Shown here piece by piece: positions 45,376 to 57,248 of a DNA stretch of 64,000 nucleotides. The DNA comes from Macrostomum hystrix. Lineage: Eukaryota > Platyhelminthes > Macrostomidae. The stretch is taken from contig CATNEN010000024.1 in the NCBI GenBank assembly GCA_950097015.1, forward strand, positions 4,884,501-4,948,500, in the 5' to 3' direction. The notes beneath the pieces are model-generated. The model saw only the letters and a list, made by a program, of their open reading frames with translations. It was not told the origin of the DNA and ran no database searches. The translations under genes and the position numbers were made by a program. Positions within the stretch are counted from its first letter, which is position 1. Every line of letters begins with the position of its first letter.

Positions 45376-45560
45376 GTTGAAGGAGTGAGGTGGGTGAAGG
45401 AGTGAGGTGGGTGAAGGAGTGAGGTGGGTGAAGGAGTGAGGTGGGTTGAAGGAGTGAGGTAGGTAAAGGAGTGAGGTGGGCGAAAGGGGTGGGGTGGGGT
45501 GTGGAAAGGGTGAGTGGGGGTGAAAGACTGAGGTGGGTGCCAGAGCGAGCTGGGCACAGA
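45376..45560. repeat. 17-bp tandem repeat in the 3' UTR
   Basis: Units of GAAGGAGTGAGGTGGGT, starting 16 bp after the stop codon and decaying rightwards. Complementary to the repeat in intron 4. Confidence 0.93.
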
Positions 45561-45635
45561 AGTTGGGTGGATGGAGCAGTGTGGTAGTGAGGTGTTGTTT
45601 CGGAGAAGGATTAGAATACCAAAGAAATCTAGGCA

Positions 45636-45641
45636 AATAAA
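45636..45641 (+). terminator. Candidate polyadenylation signal of the 915-residue protein gene
   Basis: AATAAA 276 bp after the stop and just beyond the 17-bp repeat. Confidence 0.45.
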
Positions 45642-46100
45642 AGGGATAGAGGGTTGCAGAAGACTGTTGTTGAGCATTCAAATTTATCGGAATTGGCAAA
45701 AAATATTGGCACTCATTACTACCCACATTATACTCATTGTTTGCGCTTCTGCTCCTCATTCTGGCTTGCCAATTATTGTGTACACCTACTTGTAAACCAT
45801 TTTAAAGCTGCACAAAGATTAGCACCAGCTGGCTGACTAATCCCCTTTGTGTCGAATCTAAATGCTAATTGTTAGTCAAGGAGATGGAAGGCAAGGTTTA
45901 ACACCTTCCTGTCCGTATCGATTCCGAAATCGACATTACATAACGAATTAACGAATTCATTTATGAACGAATGCACCGAAAACATTAATAGAGACAATGT
46001 AAGAATATAAATGTTTATCAACAGGTATTAATAATTGCAGCATTGTTACTTTATTTTAACCTTATTATCGATGTTTGCGAAACCCTTAAAGCAAATAAAA
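45642..46100. other. Unique AT-rich spacer
   Basis: No exon recognised before the SINE. Confidence 0.45.
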
Positions 46101-46102
46101 AG

Positions 46103-46402
46103 TATATATAATTGATCACACCTGCCCCAATTGGGCCAGATGCGCAGCCGACAGCACAGCCGCAGCTAATGCGCGGCGCATCTGAAGGCTGCGTACAGCT
46201 GTTCAGTCCATGGACTGGGGGGACGTCACACCCACCCTCAATTGCCCCCAGCTGATGCTGGTACCCATTTAACAGCTGGGTGAACAGCAGCAATGCAGAG
46301 TAAATTGGCTTGCTAAAGGATACAAACAGTTCCAGTGGACTTAAGAATCGAACCACCGACCTTCAAGTCATGAGTACGCCGCTTAAACCACTAGGCTACA
46401 AC
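46103..46402 (-). mobile_element. tRNA-derived SINE, copy 2
   Basis: Reverse-strand copy of the family at 15660-15962. The head carries GGTTCGATTC (46345-46354 on the complement) and the same CTCATGA loop. The body has CACCCAGCTGTTAAATGGGTACCAG-type sequence and CAGTCCATGGACTGAACAGC; the tail is AT-rich. The two copies differ by scattered substitutions and small indels, so neither is very recent. Confidence 0.88.
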
Positions 46403-46494
46403 CCCATATAGGCTATAACTGGCAAAATTATACTTAAAGCCTTGAATGGTGATCTGTTGAAAAAACTTCCCAATCAGTGATTGAGAGGAATCGA

Positions 46495-48512
46495 AACAAT
46501 TTTAATCTACGAACTAGCAATTAAAAACGACGAACAAATAGCTTCTAAAACGACGAACTAACCATTGGAAATCGACGAACTGACCATTTGAAATAGACGA
46601 ACTGACCATTTAAAATCGACGAACTAACCATTTGAAATCGACGAACTAACCATTTGAAATCGACGAACTAAACATTTGAAATCGACGAACTGACCATTTG
46701 AAATCTACGAACTGACCATTTGAAATCGACGAACTGACCATTTAAAATCGACGAACTAACCATTTAAAATCGACGAACTAAACATTTGAAATCGACGAAC
46801 TGACCATTTGAAATCTACGAACTGACCATTTGAAATCGACGAACTGACCATTTAAAATCGACGAACTAACCATTTAAAATCGACGAACTGAACATTTGAA
46901 ATCGACGAACTGACCATTTGAAATCTACGAACTGACCATTTGAAATCGACGAACTGACCATTTAAAATCGACGAACTGACCATTTAAAAACGACGAACAA
47001 ATAGCTTCTAAAACGACGAACTAACCATTGGAAATCGACGAACTGACCATTTGAAATCGACGAACTGACCATTTAAAATCGACGAACTGACCATTTAAAA
47101 TCGACGAACTAACCATTTAAAATCGACGAACTAACCATTTAAAATCGACGAACTGACCATTTGAAATCGACGAACCAACCATTTAAAATCGACGAACTAA
47201 CCATTTAAAATCGACGAACTAACCATTTAAAATCGACGAACTGACCATTTAAAATCGACGAACTGACCATTTGAAATCGACGAACTAACCATTTAAAATC
47301 GACGAACTGAACATTTGAAATCGACGAATTGACCATTTGAAATCTACGAACTGACCATTTGAAATCGACGAACTGACCATTTGAAATCGACGAACTGAAC
47401 ATTTAAAATCGACGAACTGACCATTTAAAATCGACGAACTGACCATTTAAAATCGATGAACTGACCATTTGAAATCGACGAACTGACCATTTAAAATCGA
47501 CGAACTAACCATTTAAAATCGACGAACTAAACATTTGAAATCGACGAACTAAACATTTTAAATCGACGAACTGACCATTTGAAATCGACGAACTGACCAT
47601 TTAAAATCGACAAACTAACCATTTAAAATCGACGAACTAACCATTTGAAATCGACGAACTAACCATTTAAAATCGACGAACTAAACATTTGAAATCGACG
47701 AACTAAACATTTTAAATCGACGAACTGACCATTTGAAATAGACGAACTGACCATTTAAAATCGACGAACTAACCATTTAAAATCGACGAACTAAACATTT
47801 GAAATCGACGAACTAAACATTTTAAATCGACGAACTGACCATTTGAAATAGACGAACTGACCATTTAAAATCGACGAACTAACCATTTTAAATCGACGAA
47901 CTGACCATTTGAAATCGACGAACTGACCATTTAAAATCGACGAACTAACCATTTGAAATCGACGAACTAAACATTTTAAATCGACGAACTGACCATTTGA
48001 AATAGACGAACTGACCATTTAAAATCGACAAACTAACCATTTAAAATCGACGAACTAACCATTTGAAATATATGAACTAACCATTTTAAATCGACGAACT
48101 AAACATTTGAAATCGACGAACTAAACATTTTAAATCGACGAACTGACCATTTGAAATCGACGAACTGACCATTTGAAATCGACGAACTGACCATTTAAAA
48201 TCGACGAACTGACCATTTAAAATCGACGAACTGACCATTTAAAATCGACGAACTAACCATTTAAAATCGACGAACTGACCATTTAAAATCGACGAACTGA
48301 CCATTTAAAATCGACGAACTAACCATTTAAAATCGACGAACTAACCATTTAAAATCGACGAACTGACCATTTGAAATCGACGAACTGACCATTTGAAATC
48401 TACGAACTAACCATTTAAAATCGACGAACTGACCATTTAAAATCGACGAACTGACCATTTGAAATCGACGAACTGACCATTTGAAATCGACGAACTGACC
48501 ATTTGAAATAGA
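46495..48512. repeat. 22-bp tandem repeat
   Basis: About 90 units, core GACGAACTGACCATTTGAAA, with AAAATC/GAAATC and CTAACC/CTGACC/CTAAAC variants. Variant strings repeat in order (for example 46660-46800 and again from 46800; also 47520-47900), indicating block duplication. Confidence 0.97.
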
Positions 48513-49282
48513 TTAGCTAACCAATAATCAATTTCTAGTACTATCACGCTAAATTAAGAAATAACAAAAAACAGGGCAAGTGACTTTATAAACCTAGAAA
48601 TTGTATTATTGTGTTGTAATACAGCAATGTAAACCAACATAATATAGCGGTGATATTTTATTAATCGCATCTCGTTATATCACAAAATTTAAGAACCAAA
48701 TTCAGCTGTACTGAAGTCTATTACACTTCTAGTGTAAAAAAGCAATCAGAGGAATTTTTTGCTAAAAAAGCAACACACTTACATTGAAAAATAAATTAAA
48801 ATATTGTGATAACTGAAACCTGGTTATAGGAAAAAACTAGTGTCTCTTTGTAAAAAATATATTATTATGTATTCTATTACTGTGTATGACATCCTTATGT
48901 TCAATCTAAAACAAAAAAAAACAAAACAAACTTATTAAGTGCTGATGCAAAAACTCATCAAATACTACTTAAATTCTAGCCAAACATCAGTAGTATTAAG
49001 AGTAGATGAAACACCTGATTCTATTTGTAAAAAAACTGGCTAAAATGGAGACAAAAGAATTTGGAATAGAGGTTTAAAATGATAATACGAATACATATTG
49101 GCTACAAGTAAAAATATAATTGTGAGCAAACAATAAGCTGGTTTCCATGTGAAGTCTGTAGCAGACTGGATGGCACAACAGCTGGTGCAGCAGTGGTTCC
49201 ACAGTCAATGAATTAGATGTACGATAAAACTAATTAAAAAACATACTACTGATCGGTTCGCCAGTTTCACAAGTAGTATCTC
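48513..49282 (-). other. AT-rich 3' region of the NHERF-like gene
   Basis: Lies downstream of the NHERF stop on the minus strand and is probably its 3' UTR. TTTATT at 48657-48662 reads AATAAA on the minus strand, a candidate poly(A) signal. Confidence 0.5.
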
Positions 49283-52200
49283 TCACAGCGCTTGAAACAT
49301 GTTGCTTTTCTCCGAGAACGAAGCCGGAGCCATCTTGACCTGGGTGCGCTTGTTCTTCCCAATTTTGGCCCGCATCTCCTCCAGGCTCGTATTGCCGAGT
49401 GGGTCGCCATTTTTGGCGCCGGCGGCTGCGGCGGCGGATGGGGCAGCGGCAGGTGCCGGTTTCGACTGCGGCGGCGGACTCGGCGCTAGCGGCCGCTGCG
49501 GCGGCGGAGTCGGTGCTAGCGGCCGCTGCGGCGGCGGAGTCGGAGACGGAGGCGGACTCGACTAGGAGGCGGTGGGAGACAGTGCATCATGAGTAATGAC
49601 AGAGCCAGATATACCCTGATTGGAGGTGACTGTGACACCACAGCTCAGGTGATTGGAGGTGATCTGACGGGACAGCGGGGGTGATTAGAGGTAATCTGAC
49701 CGGACAGTGGGGGTGATTGGAAGTGATCTGAACGGACAGCGGGGTGATTGGAGGTGATCTGACCGGACAGCGGAGGTGATTAGAGGTGATCTGACCGGAC
49801 AGTGGGGGTGATTAGAGGTAATCTGACCGAACAGTGGGGGTGATTAGAGGTGATCTGACCGGACAGTGGGGGTGATTAGAGGTAATCTGACGGGACAGCA
49901 GAGGTGATTGGAGGTGATCTGACCGGACAGTGGGGGTGATTGGAGGTGATCTGACCGGACAGCGGAGGTGATTAGAGGTGATCTGACGGGACAGCCTTGG
50001 TGATTAGAGGTCAGACGCCACAGAACAGCCTTAAAGGTGTTCCAAGTTCTGATTGAAATAAAACTGGAATGGCTACTAGCATAACAGCTCACTTGCTGTT
50101 TGCCTATCAAGGTTACACGTGAGAGGGCTTTGTTAAGGTACTCAAATTTCATACATAAACCAGTTGTATGTAACTCTAGGCGCATTAAAATGTAGATTTC
50201 TCAGCTAAGCACACTACACTGTGTTGCGTTGGTCTAAACCTTGCCTTGACTAACACTGTGGAGAGAAAAAGAGAAAGTTAAAATAACTAGCGGAAGAAAT
50301 TTGCACCCAACAGACCTTTTAACATCCATTTCGAATTAACAAATCAGAGCCTTTCAGCAAAAACACGAACAGAAATCACAGTAGCTACACTAAATACATT
50401 ATTCAGCATGCACCAGCCACAGAACAGCACACACGCGCGCGCACATACACCGGGTATTATTTGCCAAACAATAATATCAGACCCCGAGCCTACTCTCCTA
50501 CTCACTATTCTCTCTCTCACTGCTCACGGTTTCGCGCTGAGCTGAAAGAATTGCGGGCGGTAGCATTGAAATTCTAGCAAAGGCAGTAAATCGTATTTCT
50601 TCTCTTATTTGTGTTTTGGATGCAGCTCGGTTTGTCGGGCGGTTTCGGAAAGAAAGATTTCAAATCTCTCTCCTGCCTTTAGTTTGTTCTGCTATTTGCA
50701 TTTCCCACTCACTCACTACAGACGACGCCCATAGTTCTCAATAAGAATAAGAAAGCTATTACTATGTGCTAGTAAATGACAGGGCATAGCCTAATTTGAA
50801 CAAGTACTCAAGTTCTCAGCATTTTCATTGCACATACCATCAGAGCGTGTGTACATTTTATAAGAACACTTGCGCGCTAGACTTAAGTATAATATTTTTA
50901 CTGTTGGTAGACTGCTTCTGAGTACAGGAGATAAGTGTGATGACCATCAAAATGGCTTCTGAGTACAGGAGATAAGTGTGATGACCATCAAAATGGCTTC
51001 TGAGTACAGGAGATAAGTGTGATGACCATCAAAATGGCTTCTGAGTACAGGAGATAAGTGTGATGACCATCAAAATGGCTTCTGAGTACAGGAGATAAGT
51101 GTGATGACCATCAAATAGAGTGATGAGGCGAAATAGAGCCGAGAGTGATGAGGCAAAATGGAAAACTAACTGGTTACCTTGGCAACATCGGGCACCGCAT
51201 AATCTGCTTCGTCAGCTGGCTGAGGCGAGTGCGAGCGGACCGGGGTTCGATTCTCTGCCGAGGGCGACGGCGAGGGCGGCGCAGCGTACTCTACACCGCT
51301 GGACTGCAAATGATAATTAAGAAATTAAACGCACTAATTACATGATGAGGCATTTATCATAAAAATGAAGTACAGCTACAAAAATATGTGCTTTGCTTAG
51401 GCCAAAAAAATTAAATACTAACATGAACTATAATACAAATACGAGCTATAAATAGTAAAGAACAATAATATAAGTATCCAACTATACATGAACCATATAC
51501 TAGTTAATATTAACTAATATAAATAAAAAATGCAACTTAACAATAATCATTCTTACCTCTTCATTTTGAACTGTCTCAGAGACCGTAGGCTCAGTGTCAG
51601 GTGTGGTAAATGTTAAAATGCCCAACATATCACTGTTGATAACAATGCTATGCTCCTTGCAGTACTTGTAGGTCTCATTTGGTGCCACAAGCATAGTCAC
51701 TTGGTTTGGTGTCTCCTTAATCCGTTCAACAACCTTTTGATGACTGAGGTCCTCTATAAGGAAGGTTGAAAGAAATGTGAAATTAAAAATTATTAAATGT
51801 ATGACCAATAACATGGTAAGGAAATTTACGAAATTTTAGTAAAATTAGCTACATTATTTTGTGCATTCTAACCTTGCACTGTTGTAGATCAACATAGCTA
51901 GCTTATACAATTTTACTTGATTACATAAAGCCAAGTTAACAAGATAGTATTTGTGCAACGTGCATGGTACAATATAGCTAGCTAGTTATATATTTCTTTA
52001 TTGTTAAGAAATATCACTTAGCTATCTTAAAAATGAAATTGAAAGTTATATAAAAATCGAAAAATACAATTCTTTCACTTCTCTCATCAAGCCTAAAAAG
52101 TCAAATGGATAACTAATTATATAAATATAAATATATGTTATCTTCAAACCTTTAATTACTAACACAATATTATTTTTTCACTAAAACTAGCTTGCTAATA

Positions 52201-52571
52201 CTAGCTAATATGATAATTCGGTTATTAGGCCTAGCTATTTTATAAGGAACTAACCAACAAAGCAGTAAAACTAATAGTTAACATTTCGACCAAAAAGTCA
52301 TAAAAATATAGTATACATGCAAGCAGTAAATAATTTCTAAGATAATACTTAATAGCTTTACAAACTTACCGACATTTGCACCATTGACTTCGACTAAGAA
52401 GTACTTTGGACCAAGACCACCTGTCTCAGCAGGAGAATTAGGATCTACTTTACCAACATACTGCCCTGGCTTCCCCTTTTCGGCATGAAGATTGAAGCCA
52501 TAACCAGCATATGTCGGCCATTTTTTAAGAGTACAAAGTCTGGGCTGGGGTAAGTGGGATGGAATAGACAT
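49283..52571 (-). CDS. NHERF: NHERF/EBP50-like scaffold: one PDZ domain plus ezrin-binding tail, four exons
   Basis: Minus-strand exons 52571-52370, 51753-51557, 51303-51178 and 49561-49283 join in frame (phases 1, 0, 0) to give 267 residues. The N-terminal PDZ domain (about 10-90) holds PRLC, the carboxylate loop [22 protein letters not shown] and LVEVNGANV, and continues across the junction into [12 protein letters not shown]. That is the sequence order of NHERF1 PDZ1. A Pro/Ser linker follows (two copies of [11 protein letters not shown]-type sequence), then Ala-rich sequence. The last ~25 residues ([20 protein letters not shown] then AL) correspond to the EBP50 tail that binds the FERM domain of ezrin/radixin/moesin, with Phe where vertebrates have Trp. 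It should tether transporters or receptors to cortical actin. Vertebrate NHERF1/2 have two PDZ domains; only one is encoded here. Small exons in the 1.6-kb last intron cannot be excluded. Confidence 0.9.
49615..50013. repeat. 31-bp tandem repeat in NHERF intron 3
   Basis: About 13 units, core GTGATCTGACCGGACAGTGG. It starts about 55 bp upstream (minus sense) of the last exon. Confidence 0.93.
50014..50910. other. Unique part of NHERF intron 3
   Basis: Mixed intronic sequence with short CACACGCGCGCGCACA tracts near 50430. No additional exon recognised. Confidence 0.5.
50911..51117. repeat. 41-bp tandem repeat, five copies
   Basis: Near-identical 41-bp units containing GAGTACAGGAGATAAGTGTG and ATGACCATCAAAATGG, about 60 bp from exon 3 of the NHERF-like gene. 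The copies barely differ, so the expansion is recent. Confidence 0.93.
51754..52369 (-). other. NHERF intron 1
   Basis: A 616-bp AT-rich phase-1 GT-AG intron (GTAAGTTTG...CTTATAG) that splits the PDZ domain. One of the few introns here without a tandem array. Confidence 0.8.
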
Positions 52572-54117
52572 TTTGATTAAGTGCTATACACAAGTGACAA
52601 TGGCGTTCGTGATGTTAAACTTAAGCTGGAGCTCGAGACTGTGACGAATGAATTTGACTGATATTATGCCTGTAGCTACAAGGACAAAAATTTACTAATG
52701 TCACTTTTGTATAACTAGACAGACAAGTGTTCCACACTATTAATTGAAAGGCGTTTTGCCTATCTTTGGATCGGGTTTCTAATGTACATTAAATGAAACT
52801 AAAATTATGACAATGATGTCAGTGGCATAACAAACTACAACTTTTTAAGTCCATGTAAAACTATAATATGCAATAATGAATATATATTCCCCTATTTAAG
52901 ATACTAATTGTCCTGTGTTGTGGTGGTTTTGTTTTTTTACTTCTCTAACAAGACCCGTAAAATCCTTTTTAGATAAGTAGAAATCCGTTTCATGGCAAAA
53001 TGAACGTTATCTTAAACATTAGCCTTGTATTATGTCTAAACCTAATATTTTTTATGTATCCGAATTCGAGACTTCTGATACAAAAGTCATCATTTTACTA
53101 TCTGGCAGCACTTTTAAAAAACCTGATTTGGTATAACTTGTGCAGTTGACTTAAAATAGAAAAATTGATGAATTGATCATATTGTGCACATTAAGGTTAC
53201 TAATTTCAGCAAGCGAACCGGAATATTTCCATAATAGCTGCGTAAAAATAATCTTAAAGAAGCGTTCGGTCGTGTTCGCGCATAAAATATAGTAAATATA
53301 CCATTGACTCACAATATAACTGCATGTGTATGTATTGTGGCTAATCTAATATTTTTTTAAGTAATACTTGCTTTTCATCCACAATGTGCACACATTTTTA
53401 CAGTGGTTATTTATACACTGAAGGGTAAGTTACAGTGTATATTTTAAAGTTTGAGCTCTTGAAGATGACGAAATCAAAACTCTATTTTTACAATAAAACT
53501 AAAGGTGAGGAATTCTAACGCACAATGGCTACATTATTTTCTTAGAAATCATCGTAGAATTTATTGAGCACTGGAGCTGGCTTTTTGACACCAGAATTTC
53601 GAAAGCTGCAGGGGTTAATGGGAGATTAGAAGGCCATTAGAGCTTCAGAGAACCTTGGCGATTATAGCTAATAGCTTTGCTATTTGTCAACTTTCGATTA
53701 ATTCGCGGTCAGAGAGGACAAGTTTACGCTCGTAGTTGGAGGAGTGAAACTAACACAAACAGCCTCTAAGATCACGCTATAGCCAGAATTTACTAATCTG
53801 GAATGATGGCAACAACAACTTGTGTATTTGTAAGGGAAATCGAAGGTGCGATTTCCGCCTCTGCGTACGCAGTACGCGTGCGGTCTGTCTATGCGGGATC
53901 GTGCCAAATTTACTTACATTTTTGGCTTTATCTACGAGCTACGATGTGAAAGCTAGCCTTTAACTTTTGTATACAACCTATGCAACAATTGTGAGGAATC
54001 ATCTAATCTTGGGTAAATCATTTATTCGGTTTGGCACTGAATTAAAAATGCTACATTCTGCAGTTTATGCATTTTGCTAGTTTTTCGATTTGTGTCTCTA
54101 ATGGATTTTGTTCGTGC
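52572..54117. other. Unique AT-rich stretch upstream of the NHERF-like gene
   Basis: Probably holds the NHERF promoter (minus sense). An acceptor-like TTTTTGTCCTTGTAG lies about 110 bp upstream of the start codon on that strand. No other gene recognised; a 69-codon minus frame at 53698-53907 has no domain. Confidence 0.45.
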
Positions 54118-54962
54118 AAAAGTTTGATCTAGCTTCAGGTTTTACTCTCATCCTGAGGTTTTTTATTGGTTACCTAGCTTCAGACACCTCCTTCTATCCT
54201 GAAGTTTTCTATCTAGCTTCAGGCTCTTCCTTCCATCCTGAAGTTTTCTCACTTGCTCCAGGCTCTTCCTTACTGAAGTTTTCTAACTAGCTTCAGGCTC
54301 TTCCTTACTGAAGTTTTCTATCTAGCTTCAGACTCTTCCTTACTGAAGTTTTCCATCTAGATTCAGGCTCTTCCTTCTGTCCTGAAGTTTTATAACTAGC
54401 TTCAGGCTCTTCGTTCTGTCCTGAAGTTTTATAACTAGCTTCAGGCTCTTCCTTGTGTACTGAAGTTTTCCAACTAGCTTTAGGCTCTTCCTTCTGTACT
54501 TAAGTATTATAAATAGCTTCAGGCTCTTCCTTCTGTCCTGAATTTTTCTAACTAGCTTCAGGCTCTTCCTTACTGAATTTTTCTAACTAGCTTTAGGCTC
54601 TTCCTTCCGGAAGTTTTCTAACTAGCTTCAGGCTCTTCCTTCCAGAAGTTTTCTAACAAGCTTCAGGCTCTTCCTTCTGTCCTGAAGTTTTATAACTAGC
54701 TTTCAGGCTCTTCCTTACTGAAGTTTTCTAACTAGCTTCAGGCTCTTTCTTGTGTACTGAAGTTTTCTAACAAGCTTTCAGGCTCTTCCTTCCGGAAGTT
54801 TTCTAACTAGCTTCAGGCTCTTCCTTCCGGAAGTTTTCTAACTAGCTTCAGGTTCTTCCTTGTATCCTGAAGTTTTCTAACTAGCTTCAGGTTCTTCCTT
54901 CCGGAAGTTTTCTAACAAGCTTCAGGCTCTTCCTTCTGTCCTGAAGTTTTATAACTAGCTTT
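54118..54962. repeat. 28-40-bp tandem repeat of variable length
   Basis: Core CTAGCTTCAGGCTCTTCCTT followed by a variable spacer and GAAGTTTTCTAA. Unit length ranges from about 28 to 40 bp, depending on whether the TGTCCT segment is present. Confidence 0.93.
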
Positions 54963-55254
54963 ATTTTTTCCTTCTAGAGCTACTAGAAGGCTTTAGATCT
55001 TTTTGATTCATGAGATTTGCGCACATTTACATAAATTTTTTTCTGATTCCAGAAGCGATTTTTACACGAAAATGAAGTTGAGAGAATTGACGAGCTGTAC
55101 AACAGCAAAGAATTTAACAGCCAAAAATGCGAAATATTTTTATTAGAACAGGTCTTAAAATTAAGGTGTGAAATCTGCAACAACTAAAATTAAAAAATCA
55201 CACTCATGACAAAACCAGTGTTAAAAGTGCATTCGTGCCAATGTCAAATTAACT
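54963..55254. other. Unique AT-rich spacer
   Basis: Short non-repetitive gap between two arrays; nothing recognised. Confidence 0.5.
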
Positions 55255-56463
55255 TTCTCACTCTTCTCTCATTCCCATCTCACTCTTTACTCATTCTCAT
55301 CTCACTCTTTACTCATTCTTATCTCACTCTTTACTCATTCTTATCTCACTAATTACTCATTCTTATCTCACTCTTTACCCATTCTCATCTCACTCTTTAC
55401 TCATTCTTATCTCACTCTTTACTCATTCTCATCTCACTCTTTACTCATTCTTATCTCACTCTTTACTCATTCTTATCTCACTCTTTACTCATTCTCATCT
55501 CACTCATTACTCATTCTTATCTCACTCTTTACTCATTCTCATCTCACTCATTACTCATTCTTATCTCACTCTTCACTCATTCTTATCTCACTCATTACTC
55601 ATTCTTATCTCACTCTACTCATTCTTATCTCACTCTTTACTCATTCTTATCTCACTCTTTACTCATTCTTATCTCACTCTTTACTCATTCTTATCTCACT
55701 AATTACTCATTCTTATCTCACTCTTTACTCATTCTTATCTCACTCTACTCATTCTTATCTCACTCTTTACTCATTCTTATCTCACTCTTTACTCATTCTT
55801 ATCTCACTCTTTACTCATTCTCATCTCACTCTACTCATTCTTATCTCACTCTTTACTCATTCTTATCTCACTCTTTACTCATTCTTATCTCACTCTTTAC
55901 TCATTCTTATCTCACTAATTACTCATTCTTATCTCACTCTTTACTCATTCTCATCTCACTCTTTACTCATTCTTATCTCACTCTTTACTCATTCTTATCT
56001 CACTCTTTACTCATTCTTATCTCACTCTTTACTCATTCTTATCTCACTAATTACTCATTCTTATCTCACTCTTTACTCATTCTTATCTCACTCATTACTC
56101 ATTCTTATCTCACTAATTACTCATTCTTATCTCACTCTTTACTCATTCTTATCTCACTCTTTACTCATTCTCATCTCACTCTTTACTCATTCTTATCTCA
56201 CTCTTTACTCATTCTTATCTCACTCTTTACTCATTCTTATCTCACTCATTACTCATTCTTATCTCACTCATTACTCATTCTTATCTCACTCTTTACTCAT
56301 TCTCATCTCACTCTTTACTCATTCTTATCTCACTCTTTACTCATTCTCATCTCACTCTTTACTCATTCTTATCTCACTCTTTACTCATTCTTATCACACT
56401 AATTACTCATTCTTATCTCACTCTTTACTCATTCTTATCTCACTCATTACTCATTCTTATCTA
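55255..56463. repeat. 22-bp tandem repeat
   Basis: About 55 units, core TCATTCTTATCTCACTCTTT, with AATTAC and CATTAC variants and occasional 19-bp units lacking TTT. Strongly pyrimidine-biased. Confidence 0.97.
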
Positions 56464-57248
56464 TCTCAAGCTAAAAGAATGTTTTCAAGAAATAGAAAAA
56501 TAGTACTCGACAAATCTCAGTTTGCTCGGAAGAAGGTCAGACGAGTGATGCAGGCAGACAAACATATCTGCCAATAACCTGATTGTTGGAAAATGCATAC
56601 AATTCTGGAATCAGATGTGACATGCTATAGAACTCTACTGAGTCTATGAGGGCTAAATACTGTCCCAATGCAGATAAGCATATTTCTATGTAAAATTTCT
56701 TTGTATGCCATTCCGCCATCCGATTTGAACCTGCCAATTTCTTCTCAGTGAAAATGGTCTTGTCAGACCTTGGCCAGAGGCTCACAGTCCCATAGGAGGT
56801 CTAAGGGGTCGCAATGTCGCATGTAACGCAGCTGTCTCGCGGTGTCAGTTCATCGTTTCGTGTTTTTTTTCATATTTTCTAGTCGGCTTTTAGCCTCAAC
56901 CCCCAGCCCACTGAACAAAGTCCTCCAAATAAGATAATGCGAGCTATCCTGTTTCCCATAGTTGTGTCTTTAGCCGAATTTTTTTTTCTAGTTCTTAAAC
57001 ATATCGCTTGTCTACTTCATTTCCCATTGACATTCGTTTGCCAGATAGCTGTCTTGCTCCCTCACTCTTCTCTTTTGCTTCTTCATCTTTTCAACTTCCC
57101 ACAAATCCCAGGGGAAAATTTCTGGCATTGGCTGCTTTTCTGAGTGTTTTTTCGACTTTGTTTGTCCTTCATGCGGCTGCTGTCTGAGTTATATGGTGAG
57201 AACTCGGGTGGCTAGTTTAACTTGATGTGATAGTTTTGTGATTTATCA
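56464..57248. other. Unique spacer
   Basis: A 68-codon frame (56937-57143) encodes a hydrophobic Leu/Phe-rich peptide. It has a Met start but no family or splice support; chance is likely. Confidence 0.4.

Noticed and set aside
49292-49596. Ala/Gly-rich plus-strand frames of 65-88 codons
   Set aside because: Antisense shadow of the last exon of the NHERF-like gene.
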